Notes: generated from the sequence alone by a model not told the origin. A stretch of DNA of 64,000 nucleotides from Meghimatium bilineatum (GCA_034231615.1 CM067306.1:38645530-38709529), one strand, 5' to 3'. Counted from the first letter of the stretch, positions 1 to 11,004 are shown. Translations and numbers: made by a program.

Positions 1-713
1 GTGATTCCCAGGCCACTTTATGTCTCTCAAATCTAAGTGATTCCCAGGCCACTTTATGTCTCTCAAATCTAAGTGATTCCCAGGCCACTTTGTCTCTCAA
101 CTCTAAGTGATTCCCAGGCCACTTTATGTCTCTCAAATCTAAGTGATTCCCAGGCCACTTTATGTCTCCCAAATCTAAGTGATTCCCAGGCCACTTTATG
201 TCTCTCAAATCTAAGTGATTCCCAGGCCACTTTATGTCTCTCAAATCTAAGTGATTCCCAGGCCACTTTATGTCTCTCAAATCTAAGTGATTCCCAGGCC
301 ACTTTGTCTCTCAACTCTAAGTGATTCCCAGGCCACTTTATGTCTCTCAAATCTAAGTGATTCCCAGGCCACTTTATGTCTCCCAAATCTAAGTGATTCC
401 CAGGCCACTTTATGTCTCTCAAATCTAAGTGATTCCCAGGCCACTTTATGTCTCTCAAATCTAAGTGATTTCCAGGCCGCTTTATGTCTCTCAAATCTAA
501 GTGATTCCCAGGCCACTTTGTCTCTCAACTCTAAGTGATTCCCAGGCCACTTTATGTCTCCCAAATCTAAGTGATTCCCAGGCCACTTTATGTCTCTCAA
601 ATCTAAGTGATTCCCAGGCCACTTTATGTCTCTCAACTTTAAGTGATTCCCAGGCCACTTTGTCTCTCAACTTTAAGTGATTCCCAGGCCACTTTGTCTC
701 TCAACTCTATCTG
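1..713. repeat. Minisatellite, 36/34-bp units in a 214-bp higher-order repeat
   Basis: About 20 head-to-tail copies of a 36-bp unit (core gtgattcccaggccacttta), with 34-bp variants reading ctctcaactc. The short variants near 85, 299 and 513 are exactly 214 bp apart (5 x 36 + 34), so blocks of six units were amplified together. The open frames on both strands here are by-products of the repeat. The array runs off the left edge of the window. Confidence 0.97.
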
Positions 714-814
714 ATCACAAATCAACTATAGTTCTTTATTATTATGGTGACTATTATTATCTATTAACTATATATATTGGATAGATCTCCTCTCCAGGTA
801 AATGTAGACTTCTA

Positions 815-1225
815 TATCTTTCAGATCTCCAAGTAACTGTAGGACATCTCCCATATCTATCAGATATCTAAGCAACTGTAGTACATCTCGTATATCTATC
901 TTACTCTAAACATCTCCCATATCTATCTCATCTCCAAGTAACTGTAGTACATCTACCATAACTATCTGACTCTAAACATCTGTAGTACATCTCCCATAAC
1001 TATTTGACTCTAAACATCTGTAGTACATCTCCCATATCTATCTGACGCTAAACATCTGTAGTACATCTCCCATATCTATCTGACGCTAAACATCTGTAGT
1101 ACATCTCCCATATCTACCCGACCTCCATGCAAATTTAGTACATCTGATCTATCTGATCTCAAAGTAACTATAGTACATCTCCCATTTCTATCTGTTTACC
1201 AAGTAACTCTAGTACATCCTTCCGA
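815..1225. repeat. Degenerate minisatellite, about 38-bp unit
   Basis: Recurring phrase gtagtacatctcccatatct followed by atctgac and taaacat, with many substitutions and length changes. The best-preserved copies lie at 960-1110. It is older or less homogenised than the arrays on either side. Confidence 0.85.
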
Positions 1226-1257
1226 TATCAGTTAACGGTACTGCGTTTTGTCCCAAT

Positions 1258-1880
1258 ATTCATGGGGCAATGATCACAATTCAACAATGTATCAAATATA
1301 TGTCTATATCACCATTCAACAATGTATCAAATATCTGTCTATATCACCATTCAACAATGTATCAAATATATGTCTATATCACCATTCAACAATGTATGAA
1401 ATATATGTCTATATCACCATTACACAATGCATGAAATATCTGTCTATATCCCCATTCAACAATGTATCAAATATCTGTCTATATCACCATTCAACAATGT
1501 ATCAAATGTCTGTCTATATCACCATTGAACAATGTATCAAATGTCTGTCTATATCACCATTCAACAATGTATCAAATGTCTGTCTATATCACCATTGAAC
1601 AATGTATCAAATATCTGTCTATGTCACTATTCAACAATGTATCAAATATCTGTCTATATCACCATTCAACAATATATCAAATGTCTGTCTATATCACCAT
1701 TCAACAATGTATCAAATGTCTGTCTATATCACCATTCAACAATGTATCAAATATCTGTCTATATCACCATTCAACAATGTATCAAATGTCTGTCTATATC
1801 ACCATTCAACAATGTAGCAAATATCTGTCTATATCACCATTCAACAATGTATCCAATATCTGTCTATCAATCAATCAACC
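1258..1880. repeat. Minisatellite, 35-bp unit
   Basis: About 17 copies of a 35-bp unit with core attcaacaatgtatcaaat followed by atctgtctatatcacc. Because 35 is not a multiple of 3, three units make 105 bp that stays open in all frames, which explains the overlapping repetitive open frames. The array is cut on its right by a LINE insertion and resumes in degenerate form at 3187. Confidence 0.95.
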
Positions 1881-1884
1881 ATAA

Positions 1885-3186
1885 CCGTAATCTGTAATAA
1901 ATCCGTAACCCTTCAGGGTCGTATGCGTACGACACTGGATGCTTCAGCACACACAGTCCTCCAGCAATTTCTACTATAAGCGATGCGTATGAGTGTGGAA
2001 ATATCTTGTCCTGTCCATTCCTTGATGTTGTCTGCCCATGTCCATCCTCTGCTTCTTCCACCTTCGACAGTTCCCTGCAGTATTGTTTTTGACAAGAATC
2101 ATGTCTACATATATGTCCAAACCATGCTAGTTTTCGTCGTTTCACTATTGAAAACAATGGTTCTTGCATACCTGCATACATCTCTACTTTATTTATTGCG
2201 TACACATTGGTTTGATGTTCACTATAGGACATTTCGCCAAAGCAAGCAGTATTTTCGGCAGATTGTACGCAAATGTTTGGCGTAGAAATGGCATTAACCT
2301 ACAGACTAAGCTGAAAGTTTACAGAGCAGTGGTACTTCCAGTGCTGCTTTACGCTAGTGAAACATGGACTGTGTATAGACGTCATGTGAAAAAACTCAAT
2401 CATTTTCATGCAAATTATCTCAGAAAAGTTATGAACATCAGATGGCAAGACAAGATTCCAGATACCACAGTCCTTGATAGAGCTGGTATCCCAAGCATTG
2501 ACACGATCCTGATGCAGACACAGATTCGTTGGGCAGGTCATTTGGTGCGTATGCCAGACCATCGTCTGCCAAAGATACTTCTCTATGGTGAGCTAGAGAA
2601 GGGTATACGATCTCAAGGTGGCCAAAGGAAGCGCTACAAGGACTTGTTAAAGGACTCACTGAAAGCCTTTGAAATAGACCACGATAGATGGGAAGAACTT
2701 GCACAAAATAGATCTACATGGCGTTCTAAAATAAAAAAGAGCGCATCATCTTGTGAAAAGAAGAGAAATGCAGCAACTCAACAGCGGAAAGCAGATAGAA
2801 AGTCACGGATAGACCAAGATCCGTCTACAGTCGTTATTCCATGTCCAAACTGTCCAAGGACATTTACAGCTCGAATAGGGCTCATTAGCCATCTACGAAC
2901 TCATAATCAAGGACATAACTAAAATTTAATTTTCAAAAGTGAATGTAACAAATGGTCATCATCACTTGTGATGGACGAACAACATGAACATAGGACATTC
3001 GTATAATTCGTCTGTAACATTTATACTCGAATGCCTGTAATCATCTCTCCATTTCCGCAGTGAGTGTCTAACTCTCACAACCATTCAGCACAACAGAAAG
3101 CACCTGCAACTTATACAGTTGGGCTTTCACTCCAACACTGATGTTGCTTTTCGAAATCACCGTTAGCCTTGACAAGGACGGTGACA
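1885..3186 (-). mobile_element. LINE 3' fragment (minus), split by a second LINE
   Basis: Read on the minus strand, 3185-3000 gives SVGVKAQLYKLQVLSVVLNG, a short gap, then AFEYKCYRR. Reading continues at 2232-1890 with MSYSEHQTNVYAINKVEMY and KRRKLAWFGHICRHDS, then in another frame KTILQGTVEGGRSRG and NIKEWTGQ. This is the region after the reverse-transcriptase domain that precedes the 3' end in RTE/Jockey-like non-LTR retrotransposons. Stops and a frameshift make it dead. It is interrupted at 2234-2989 by a forward LINE. Removing that insert restores the continuous reading CYRRIIRMSYSEHQ. It is itself embedded in the 35-bp array, since related units flank both sides. Confidence 0.85.
2234..2989 (+). 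mobile_element. 5'-truncated LINE with intact ORF C-terminus and zinc finger
   Basis: The frame up to 2922 encodes the C-terminal part of a non-LTR retrotransposon polyprotein: KASSIFGRLYANVW, then ETWTVYRRHVKKLNHFH, then RWAGHLVRMPDHRLPK, then a basic stretch. It ends in a CCHH-like finger, CPNCPRTF to SHLRTH. This layout is widespread in animal LINEs (I/Nimb/CR1-like groups; I cannot place it exactly). The open frame begins upstream in unrelated sequence, so its apparent ATG is not real. A short 3' UTR carries ggtcatcatcac. The 10-bp direct repeat ATAGGACATT at 2224-2233 and 2990-2999 is the target-site duplication and fixes the insert at 756 bp. No stop interrupts this part, so it is a fairly young copy. 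Confidence 0.9.
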
Positions 3187-3345
3187 TATGTCTCAAATAT
3201 ATCTCTTATCACTATAAAACAATTTATCCAATATCTGTCTATATCCAAAAAAAATTTTTAATGTACCCAATATTTTGATCACTATTCAACAGTGTCTCCA
3301 ATATCTGTCTGATCTCCATTCAGCAATAATGTATCTCACATGTTT
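3187..3345. repeat. Degenerate continuation of the 35-bp array
   Basis: Phrases such as atccaatatctgtctata, tcactattcaacagtgt and ccaatatctgtctgatc match the 1258-1880 unit with more divergence. This shows that the LINE at 1885-3186 lies within or at the edge of the array. Confidence 0.75.
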
Positions 3346-3800
3346 ATCTGGTTATTCACACCAACATTGTAGATAGACGAAAGAGCATCCGAGCTATTAA
3401 TTCCTAAGGATCGAAATTAAATATCTTGTCGCTAAGCAACTGTGGTATCTCTCTTTTATCCATCTGGTCGCTAGGCAGCTGTTTTATCTCTTGTATTGAT
3501 CATAGAGAGCATGAATATATTTGTCTGTGTTTGATACGCGATTAAGCTATGCATTTCATTACTCTTGTTAAGTAATCATTCTGGGAGTGTATAGGTTATG
3601 TAATCCTGCTCATGAAGTAATTTTGTAGAATCATTGCCGTCGGTTTTTTTCTATCATTGCTTATGAAGAAATTGTTTTAAAGTTAATAAGTCTGGGTTGG
3701 AACCCATGCCATGAATGATCGTAGATTAGTTATCAATTTGATCTTATGCTTCCTGTTGTGTTTTATTCTTGTGTAAAACAACTGTACATCGTGTATTCCC
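3346..3800. other. Unassigned stretch
   Basis: No gene, RNA or repeat recognised. The phrase gctaagcaactgtgg and the related gctaggcagctg sit about 40 bp apart. Confidence 0.5.
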
Positions 3801-3805
3801 TATTT

Positions 3806-3995
3806 TCAATGAGAAGTGCAGCAGTTCAACAGCGAAAAGTTGCTAGAATGTCACGGGTAGATACAAATCCATCTACAGGATTCATTCCATACCCGAACTG
3901 CCCAAGGACATTTGCGGCAGATTATGACTTATTAGCAATCTACGAACTCAAAAGTCACGGTCACAAATGTGTATCATGGTCACCTGCGTGAGATT
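3806..3995 (+). mobile_element. LINE 3' remnant, same family as 2234-2989
   Basis: The translation MRSAAVQQRKVARMSRVD followed by IPYPNCPRTF parallels the end of the LINE at 2234-2989 (NAATQQRKADRKSRID, IPCPNCPRTF). The finger has lost its second half (LLAIYELKSHGHK). The DNA is clearly similar over about 160 bp. It is a decayed second copy. Confidence 0.85.
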
Positions 3996-4196
3996 GGTGT
4001 AAAGATGGGAACAGTCCGTAAAGAGAAACGCAATAGATATACGAAGAGACAGATAAATCAGTATCGAACTGGAACTGTCGGCCGCTACACTCGGATGGAT
4101 TTATTGAGAAGGGTTTGGAGAATTTGTGCACTTGTCCGGTGTGCTCTAAGGATAAAATGCAGACACAACTCATAACCTCGCAAACATCCATCTTAC

Positions 4197-5475
4197 TTTT
4201 TCTTCTTCTTCTTTCATTCACTTGATACATGTCTATATCTGTAATTCTATCTCCTATTTAAAACTCCCGCCGAAGACGGATGTGTCGGGTCATTGGCGCA
4301 AATAAAACGGCGACAAACGCATTTCCATTCTCTGGACTACATCCTGCTGGAAATCTGGTAGGACCATGGTCATGCTACAAGAGAGATCCAGCAGGAGTTT
4401 TAGGATGAACACTGAAGAAGAAAAAGAAGAAAACTCACTGTATTTTGTAGTTCATACAGTGTACCATAGAGTTGTGATTCCAGTGTTGTTTCCTCTGGCC
4501 AATATGTCTGCCTCAGCGTTTCATGCTCAGAACACTCTTGGAGTATATGTTTGGCACTCTGTGCTGCCTGTCCACATGCACACATGGCTGTGTTGCCAAT
4601 CTTGAACTTTGTATACATGTGACTGCGGAGTCGATTGTGTCCTGTTCTGAGACGTAGAATTATAACTTGTTCTGATCTGTTCATAATGTGATAGTCATCT
4701 TGTGTTGGTGTTAGTGGCTTTCTTATTGATTTGATCATCTGTTTTTGTGATGGTAGGTGATTGGTATATCTGGTTGGTCTTCGGCAGCACCTTCCTTATC
4801 CAGTTGGTCTGCTTTTTATTTCCTGGTATTCCACAGTGAGAGGGTATCCACTGCATGGTTACCCTATACTGGTAAAACAATTCACTAAGTAGTTTTTGCA
4901 AGTCTGTTAGTTTTCCAGACTGGAGAACTTGAAGCACTGACCTTTCATCTGTCAGGAGTAACACAGGCTGTAGGTCAGAGTTGGAGTTCAGCAGTTTTTT
5001 TTAGTTGCCCCACTAATTGCCTGGAATTCTGCATCATAATTATTGCAGAATTTTCCTGTCGGTGTTCTGATTGTATCTCCAGGCTTGTGTGGATATTATA
5101 TATATACACCTGCACCTGCATTCCTCACATCATTCTGTGCTGACCCAGCTGTGTATACTCTGACCCGTATATCGTGTGGATATTCCTCATCCAGGAAACT
5201 GAGGGTGACTGTCCTTCGCTGAACACTGCTCTGTTCGTCCTCGCTTAATATTCCTTTCACATGTGTCTGAATGTATATTGGCATTCCATGCCTTTCACAT
5301 CACGGGGTTTGTTCTGGTACAGACCTTAAGGGGCTGTCAACTTCAGGTAGGTCTGTAAGTTGTCTACGGAGTCGTTTAGCTTGGTGGATGAAGCTGCTTC
5401 TATTCAGTCGCCTCATTGATAGATTTTGGAATCTTTCCTTCATTGGATTACTTGGCATACACTGACACTTTTCTG
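4197..5475 (-). mobile_element. Jockey-like LINE remnant with RNase H domain, interrupted by a SINE
   Basis: On the minus strand the order is as follows. Around 5470-5290 is a linker with RLNRSSFIHQAKRLRRQL. At 5284-5096 is the start of an RNase H fold, RVRVYTAGSAQNDVRNAGAG, with A where the first catalytic D of YTDGS is expected. At 4964-4800 is LLTDERSVLQVLQSGK and MQWIPSHCGIPGN. At 4720-4440 is the tail RLRTGHNRLRSHMYTKF, ending HILQEC and LYELQNTVSF. This order is that of Jockey-like LINEs with a C-terminal RNase H. Frameshifts and the lost D mark it as dead. Skipping the SINE at 4267-4429, the frame reads NTVSFK and stops. The 3' end is an A-rich tail at about 4197-4212 (gaaagaagaagaaaaag on the minus strand). 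Confidence 0.88.
4267..4429 (+). mobile_element. SINE B, near full length, inside the Jockey-like LINE
   Basis: Begins ccgccgaagacggatgtg, passes through ctctggactacatcctgctgg and the palindromic tag aggaccatggtc, and ends in gaagaagaaaaagaag. The 7-bp direct repeat AAAACTC (4260-4266 and 4430-4436) is the likely target duplication. Length is about 163 bp, equal to the copy at 28635-28795. Confidence 0.88.
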
Positions 5476-5493
5476 CTTTAAATCCATCTTACA

Positions 5494-5580
5494 ATCAGGG
5501 CGCCACAAACCGGTTTAGAACCCTCGAACTCTTGAGCACAAGGCTAAACGACTTAACCACCACTCCATGGAGATTCACAC
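5494..5580 (-). mobile_element. SINE C, tRNA-like head fragment
   Basis: The minus strand reads gagtggtggttaagtcgttt, then gttcgagggttctaaacc. This resembles the pol III A- and B-box region of the SINE C copies at 33355 and 35185. The SINE body is not recognisable. Confidence 0.65.
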
Positions 5581-5752
5581 CTTGAAGAACAGCGGAATAA
5601 TGATGCGCATGATATACGTTTGAATATAAACTAAGCAGGAGATACATTTAACAAATTGAAATATTATATCACCTTTGATAACAGTACATTCATGGCTAGC
5701 TTTGGAGTTCGGTTAAAGATCTTTAAATCTTACGTTGTGGACGCCTTTTTCA

Positions 5753-6005
5753 CTACGCAAGAGACGTGCAAGCTTGAATGAGTGGAAGTTTTCTGACTAC
5801 GCAAGTGACGTGCAAGCATGAATGAGTGGAAGTTTTTCTGACTACGCAAGAGACGTGCAAGCATGAATGAGTGGAAGTTTTTCTGACAACGCAAGAGACG
5901 TGCAAGAATGAATGAGTGGAAATTTTCTGACTACGCAAGAGACGTGCAACCATTAATGAGTGGAAGTTTTTCTGACTACGCAAGAGACGTGCAAGCATGA
6001 ATGAG
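5753..6005. repeat. Minisatellite, about 45-bp unit, six copies
   Basis: Units share ctacgcaagagacgtgcaag and gaatgagtggaag, with units of 44-45 bp and few substitutions. Confidence 0.95.
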
Positions 6006-6139
6006 TATAAGTCTCACCAGTGGCTTACCAGACTAACCACACTGCAGCAGCAAATCTCAAGTAGGTGGCACATTCATTTAGCGATAATTTTTCCGTGTAT
6101 ACAAACAAAAAATGTCATTTATGCCATTGGTTTAAAACA

Positions 6140-6305
6140 GTAAGATCAAGGAGAGCAGAGACAGAGGAAGGCAAAACGAGAAATGTCTGGATGGGTTGTC
6201 ACTGTGGCACACTAAGAAGTCACTAACTGAACTTATTAACAACACAATAGACAAGAGAGTTGTGGAGAAGCATGTTCGCCTACGCCATTCGGCATGACAC
6301 TTTAT
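6140..6305 (+). mobile_element. RTE-like LINE 3' end remnant
   Basis: Frames in this stretch read VWMGCHCGT-like and TRELWRSMFAYAIRHDT. The second matches the usual end of RTE-like ORFs (a W-R-S-M core followed by R-H-D-T/G-T). Frames are broken and the copy is short. Confidence 0.55.
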
Positions 6306-6460
6306 TGATTGATTTCAACTGTGTCATGTGGCCCCTCCGCAGATTGGCAAAAGAAGTGGGTACGGAGAACAATTTTGAAATTTGGGAAACTTTCTTGTCC
6401 AGGCGGTCACATAAAGTGACTGTTGCTGTCTGATAAACAGTATTAGATTTCAACCATGTG

Positions 6461-6546
6461 TATTCAACCATGACCAGGTGTATTCAACCATGACCAGGTG
6501 TATTCAGCCATGACCAGGTGTATTCAACCATGACCAGGTCTATCTA
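6461..6546. repeat. Short tandem array, 20-bp unit x4
   Basis: Four copies of gtgtattcaaccatgaccag. The same words (gaccaggtgta, accaggtgtattcc) recur singly at 7293-7345. Confidence 0.95.
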
Positions 6547-6574
6547 TCTATACGCTGTGTCCTTTGTTTGCCTT

Positions 6575-7295
6575 GCAACGTCAGGGATGGAAGAGTTCTC
6601 TGGAAATGGCCTTCTTGTGCGCTGTTTGTAAGCTTGTTCCTGTGGCTTCTTTGATTTCTGTGATCCATCTTTTACATGATCTGCCTCTGGCTTTATAACC
6701 GTTATGTCTATGTGTCATGGCCATCTGTGGCATGCTATATGTCGGTAGTCTGGAAGCGTGTGATACCACTTGATCTGCTGTCTTTTGATGCTTTCCAATA
6801 TTGGTATTGTTTTGGTTATCTGTCTGATGTTATCGTTTCTAATTCTATCTCCGAGTATTCTTCGTAGACATGTCATTTCTGTTGTCACTATTTTTCTTTT
6901 GTGTCTTGTGCTGTCATTGTCCAGGTTTGGCACTGGTAGCATAGTGATGGAATAATAATAGTCTTGTATAATGCAACTTTAGTGTCTATGTTTACATTTT
7001 TGTTCTTGAAAATGCGTGTCATCTGTCCTAGGATCTGGTATGTTTTGTTGCATCTATTTTGTATCTCTTTACTGGTTTTCCTTCACTCGATATAATGCTT
7101 TCTAAGTAAGTGAACTCATTTACTTGTTTAAGGTGTTTATCATCGATGGAGATAGTGATATTTCTTTCTTTCTTTGCTATTGCCATTATTTCAGTCTTTT
7201 CAATATTAATCTTCATGTTGAATTTTTGACATGTTATGTGGTGTTTGTTCATCTGGTCTTGCAATTGTTCTTCTGATGTCGCTATTAAGAAAATG
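6575..7295 (-). mobile_element. RTE-like LINE remnant, reverse transcriptase to 3' end
   Basis: Minus-strand pieces in order: LIATSEEQLQDQMNKHHITC and NMKINIEKTEIMAIAK (just downstream of the missing catalytic DD box), LKQVNEFTYLESIISSEGK, then TTEMTCLRRILGDRIRND, then MAMTHRHNGYKARGRSCKRW. These are the ordered blocks of an RT thumb/connection region and C-terminus. Several frame changes and stops show it is non-functional. The catalytic box and everything upstream are absent (5' truncation). Confidence 0.85.
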
Positions 7296-7424
7296 ACCAG
7301 GTGTAAATAAGGTGCATGGCCTACTATTATTTTCATTACCAGGTGTATTCCATAAACCATGAACGTCTTATATAGCTGACCTCCGCTAAGAATTAAGTAG
7401 ACATTCATTCGTTTCATGCTTTTG

Positions 7425-7625
7425 TATTATTGTCGTATTTTCCGTTGGTCACTATTTATATATTTATAGTCGTCGTGGCTATTTTGTGGCATAGACTCCA
7501 AGTATACTAATAGAGACCAATTTAAATCTCAACGGTAATAACACAAGTAACAAATAAAAGACTAATTAATTCTGTGCAGAGGTCCTCTATTGCAGACGGT
7601 CATGACTCGACAGTTGTTAATAATA
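7425..7625. repeat. Dispersed repeat, copy 1 (with 63290-63485)
   Basis: Shares ccgttggtcactatttatat and, further on, a gactaattaattctgtgcagaggtc-like stretch (broken by substitutions) with 63290-63485. A partial third copy near 37020-37085 carries aataattctgtgcgcagatc. Class unknown. Confidence 0.65.
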
Positions 7626-7989
7626 GTGAATGCCTACGAACATCATCAAAACAAGCCTTCATACGTGATGATTTTCATGATCTTCATTACTCACTTTGTA
7701 TATACTTTGTGTCGACTGGCAACGTCGATCAATGATTGCACTAAAATATCGACCAACAAATTCACTAAAATAATCAACCAACGAATGCACTAAAATAATC
7801 GAATCATTTTCGATTAATGGGCCACATTAAAACGAATAATAGAACCACACTTTATTTTTTTTTTAAAGTCGTTCAAATAAAGTCCACAAAAATTGCGAAA
7901 CAACGATTCGTATCTGTTTCTCCGTGTAATCTTTCTCTGAAAAACATAAACACTATTACTTGGTGCTTCACTGATAACGAATGGTTGGA

Positions 7990-8740
7990 TTGCTTGCTGT
8001 GATTGAATGATTACAGCTGCATGATCTACTATTATTTTCTTTGCTTTGATTGAATGATTACAGCTGCATGATCTACTATTATTTGCTTTGATTGAATGAT
8101 TACAGCTGCATGGCCTACTATTATTTTCTTTGCTTTGATTGAATGATTACAGCTGCATGGCCTACTATTGTTTTCTTTGCTGTGATTGAATGATTACAGC
8201 TGCATGGCCTACTATTATTTTCTTTGCTGTGATTGAATGATTACAGCTGAATGGCCTACTATTGATTTCTTTGCTGTGATTGAATGATTACAGCTGCATG
8301 GCCTACTATTGTTTTCTTTGCTGTGATTGAATGATTACAGCTGCATGGCCTACTATTATTTTCTTTGCTGTGATTGAATGATTACAGCTGCATGGCCTAC
8401 TATTGTTTTCTTTGCTGTGATTGAATGATTACAGCTGCATGGCCTACTATTATTTTCTTTGCTGTGATTGAATGATTACAGCTGAATGGCCTACTATTGA
8501 TTTCTTTGCTGTGATTTAATGATTACCGCTGCATGGCCTACTATTGTTTTCTTTGCTGTGATTGAATGATTACAGTTGCATGGCCTACTATTATTTTATT
8601 TGATGTGATTGAATGATTACAGCTGAATGACCTACTATTATTTTCTTTGCTGTGATTGAATGATTAAAGCTGAATGGCCTACTATTGTTTTCTTTGCTGT
8701 GATTGAATGATTACTACTGCATGGCCTACTAGTCTTTTCA
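7990..8740. repeat. Minisatellite, 47-bp unit, about 16 copies
   Basis: Core tgattgaatgattacagctg followed by catggcctactatt and ttttctttgctg. Most copies differ by one or two bases (atta/attg, ctgc/ctga). It is bounded on the right by a stretch with gaggatcgaaccctaacc. Confidence 0.97.
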
Positions 8741-8799
8741 CGTCGTGTACAACATAATATAATAAAGCATAGTCCTTACTGAGGATCGAACCCTAACCG

Positions 8800-9243
8800 A
8801 TACATTTGTGAAATCAATCAATTTACCTCACAATTAGTAGTCAAATTTATTAGATCGACCACCTAAATTCACAATTAGTGGTCATATTTGTGAAATCAAG
8901 CAGCTGAACTAACAGTTAGTGGTCCATTTGTGAGAACAATCCCCTTAACTCACAGTTAGTGGTCCATTTGTGAGAACAATCACCTTAACTCACAGTTAGT
9001 GGTCCATTTGTGAGAACAATCACCTTAACTCACAGTTAGTGGTCCATTTGTGAGAACAATCACCTTAACTCACAGTTAGTGGTCCATTTGTGAGAACAAT
9101 CACCTTAACTCACAGTTAGTGGTCCATTTGTGAGAACAATCTCCTTAACTCACAGTTAGAGGTCCATTTGTGAGAACAATCACCTTAACACAGTTAGAGG
9201 TCCATTTGTGAGAACATTCACCTTAACTCACAGTTAGTGGTCA
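8800..9243. repeat. Minisatellite, 40-bp unit
   Basis: Eight or nine units with cacagttagtggtccatttg then tgagaacaatcacc. The left edge (8810-8930) is more divergent, so homogenisation is strongest in the centre. A poly-C run of about 17 lies at 9294-9310. Confidence 0.95.
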
Positions 9244-9397
9244 CACTTCGGTTTCACAGCTAATACCGTACAGAACAGTGTTAGAGCCAAATCAGCCCCC
9301 CCCCCCCCCCAACAATGTTAATGGCTCCAAGGCTGATCTACAATTATTATTTGAATTGGCCCAGTGATCGCAGGGAGTATTTCGTACATCTTACAAT

Positions 9398-10062
9398 GTC
9401 TAGACATCCATCCTACACCAGTTATGTCTAGTCATCCATCCTACACCAGTTATGTCTAGTCATCCATCCTACACGAGTTATGTCTAGACATCCATCCTAC
9501 ACGAGTTATGTCTAGTCATCCATCCTACACGAGTTATGTCTAGTCATCCATCCTACACGAGTTATGTCTAGACATCCATCCTACACGAGTTATGTCTAGT
9601 CATCCATCCTACACGAGTTATGTCTAGACATCCATCCTACACGAGTTATGTCTAGACATCCATCCTACACGAGTTATGTCTAGTCATCCATCCTACACGA
9701 GTTATGTCTAGTCATCCATCCTACACGAGTTATGTCTAGTCATCCATCCTACACGAGTTATGTCTAGTCATCCATCCTACACGAGTTATGTCTAGTCATC
9801 CATCCTACACGAGTTATGTCTAGTCATCCATCCTACACGAGTTATGTCTAGACATCCATCCTACACGAGTTATGTCTAGTCATCCATCCTACACGAGTTA
9901 TGTCTAGTCATCCATCCTACACGAGTTATGTCTAGTCATCCATCCTACACGAGTTATGTCTAGTCATCCATCCTACACGAGTTATGTCTAGTCATCCATC
10001 CTACACGAGTTATGTCTAGTCATCCATCCTACACGAGTTATGTCTAGTCATCCTTCCTACAT
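9398..10062. repeat. Minisatellite, 28-bp unit, about 23 copies
   Basis: Unit tatgtctagtcatccatcct plus acacgagt. The only common variation is tagtcat/tagacat. The first copies read acaccagt, the last is degenerate. Near-identity suggests recent amplification. Confidence 0.97.
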
Positions 10063-10244
10063 GAGTAATGGTCTACCAGAGTCGCCATCTATCCTACTCG
10101 AGTAATGCTATATGAGGCCAGCAATCCATTCTACGCGAATAATTATCTGGCCCAAAAAAATCAAAATGGGTTGGCTCTAGTATTGAAGTGCATTGATTTG
10201 TAGCCAATAGAACGGGGTTGTAGACAGTACGTTTATACCTCGGA

Positions 10245-10345
10245 GGTTGTGGTTCACTGAATCACAACCTCCATTACTTTTTTCGACCACAAAGCTCAGA
10301 TATAACTAAACTGGATTCACTTCCGCGATTGAAAGGAGCGTACCT
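10245..10345. repeat. Dispersed repeat, copy 1 (with 32405-32520)
   Basis: Shares tcacaacctccatta-like, ataactaaactgga-like and cgattgaaaggagcgta-like words, in the same order, with 32405-32520. It is strongly diverged and its class is unknown. Confidence 0.5.
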
Positions 10346-10480
10346 CACAGAAAAGTTTCAAATGAAATGACTATAGAAGGAGAACTTTGTGCCATGGTTT
10401 ACTTCTTACTTGTGATATTTGCATATTTCGACCTGACATATCTGACATCTGACACACAGTTTATGTCACTTTAATCTATA

Positions 10481-10560
10481 GGTTTGGACCACCAACACAG
10501 GGTTAGACAGCTAACATAGGGTTGGACCGCCAACACAGTGTAGGACCACCAACATAACCT
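10481..10560. repeat. Short imperfect tandem repeat, about 25 bp x3
   Basis: Phrases ggtttggaccaccaacacag, ggttggaccgccaacacag and gtaggaccaccaacat follow one another. Confidence 0.75.
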
Positions 10561-10617
10561 AGAACCTAGATACGAGACATTATACGTCAAAATAACAGTT
10601 GGTTGTTAACCCTCTAT

Positions 10618-10748
10618 TGCCGGCGGTCCCAACCTGGTGCTCTCGTAAGGACATGTGTTCGTGTCATAAAAATTAAAAAGTGCTCTCGAGCAACAGCGAT
10701 TGCATGTGGTCGGTGCTCTCCATCTGAAAAGATTGAGAACCCCTGTTA
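10618..10748. mobile_element. Possible hAT-type MITE
   Basis: The left end reads ggcggtcccaacctgg and the right end aaaagattgagaacccctg, imperfectly inverted in the style of Charlie-like hAT ends. I could not find an 8-bp target duplication, so the call is tentative. Confidence 0.35.
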
Positions 10749-10839
10749 CATTACATACATTATTGTAATAATTCTTTTCCTTATATTATTTTTACTGTGA
10801 TATGAGGTTTATTTGCGCTTTCGTTATCAAACGCCCAAC

Positions 10840-10985
10840 AGATGTCTCTTGTAGCAGGATTGTTTCTACTAGATTTTCAGCAGGACGTAGTCCAGCGGAC
10901 GAAAATGCGTTCTGTCACTTACATTATTATATTGCACTAATTGTCCAACATATCTGACATCAGCACGTGTAACTAAGACATTCAG
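10840..10985 (-). mobile_element. SINE B remnant
   Basis: The minus-strand order matches SINE B: ctgacatatgttgg-like, ctggactacgtcctgctg-like, tctagtagaaacaat-like, tgctacaagagac. Head and tail are degraded. Confidence 0.75.
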
Positions 10986-11004
10986 TATTTTTACCACTCT
11001 ACTA

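Noticed and set aside
2164..2233. Upstream ATG extending the LINE frame at 2234-2922
   Set aside because: These codons lie in the opposite-strand LINE that was the insertion target. They became joined by chance at the target duplication.
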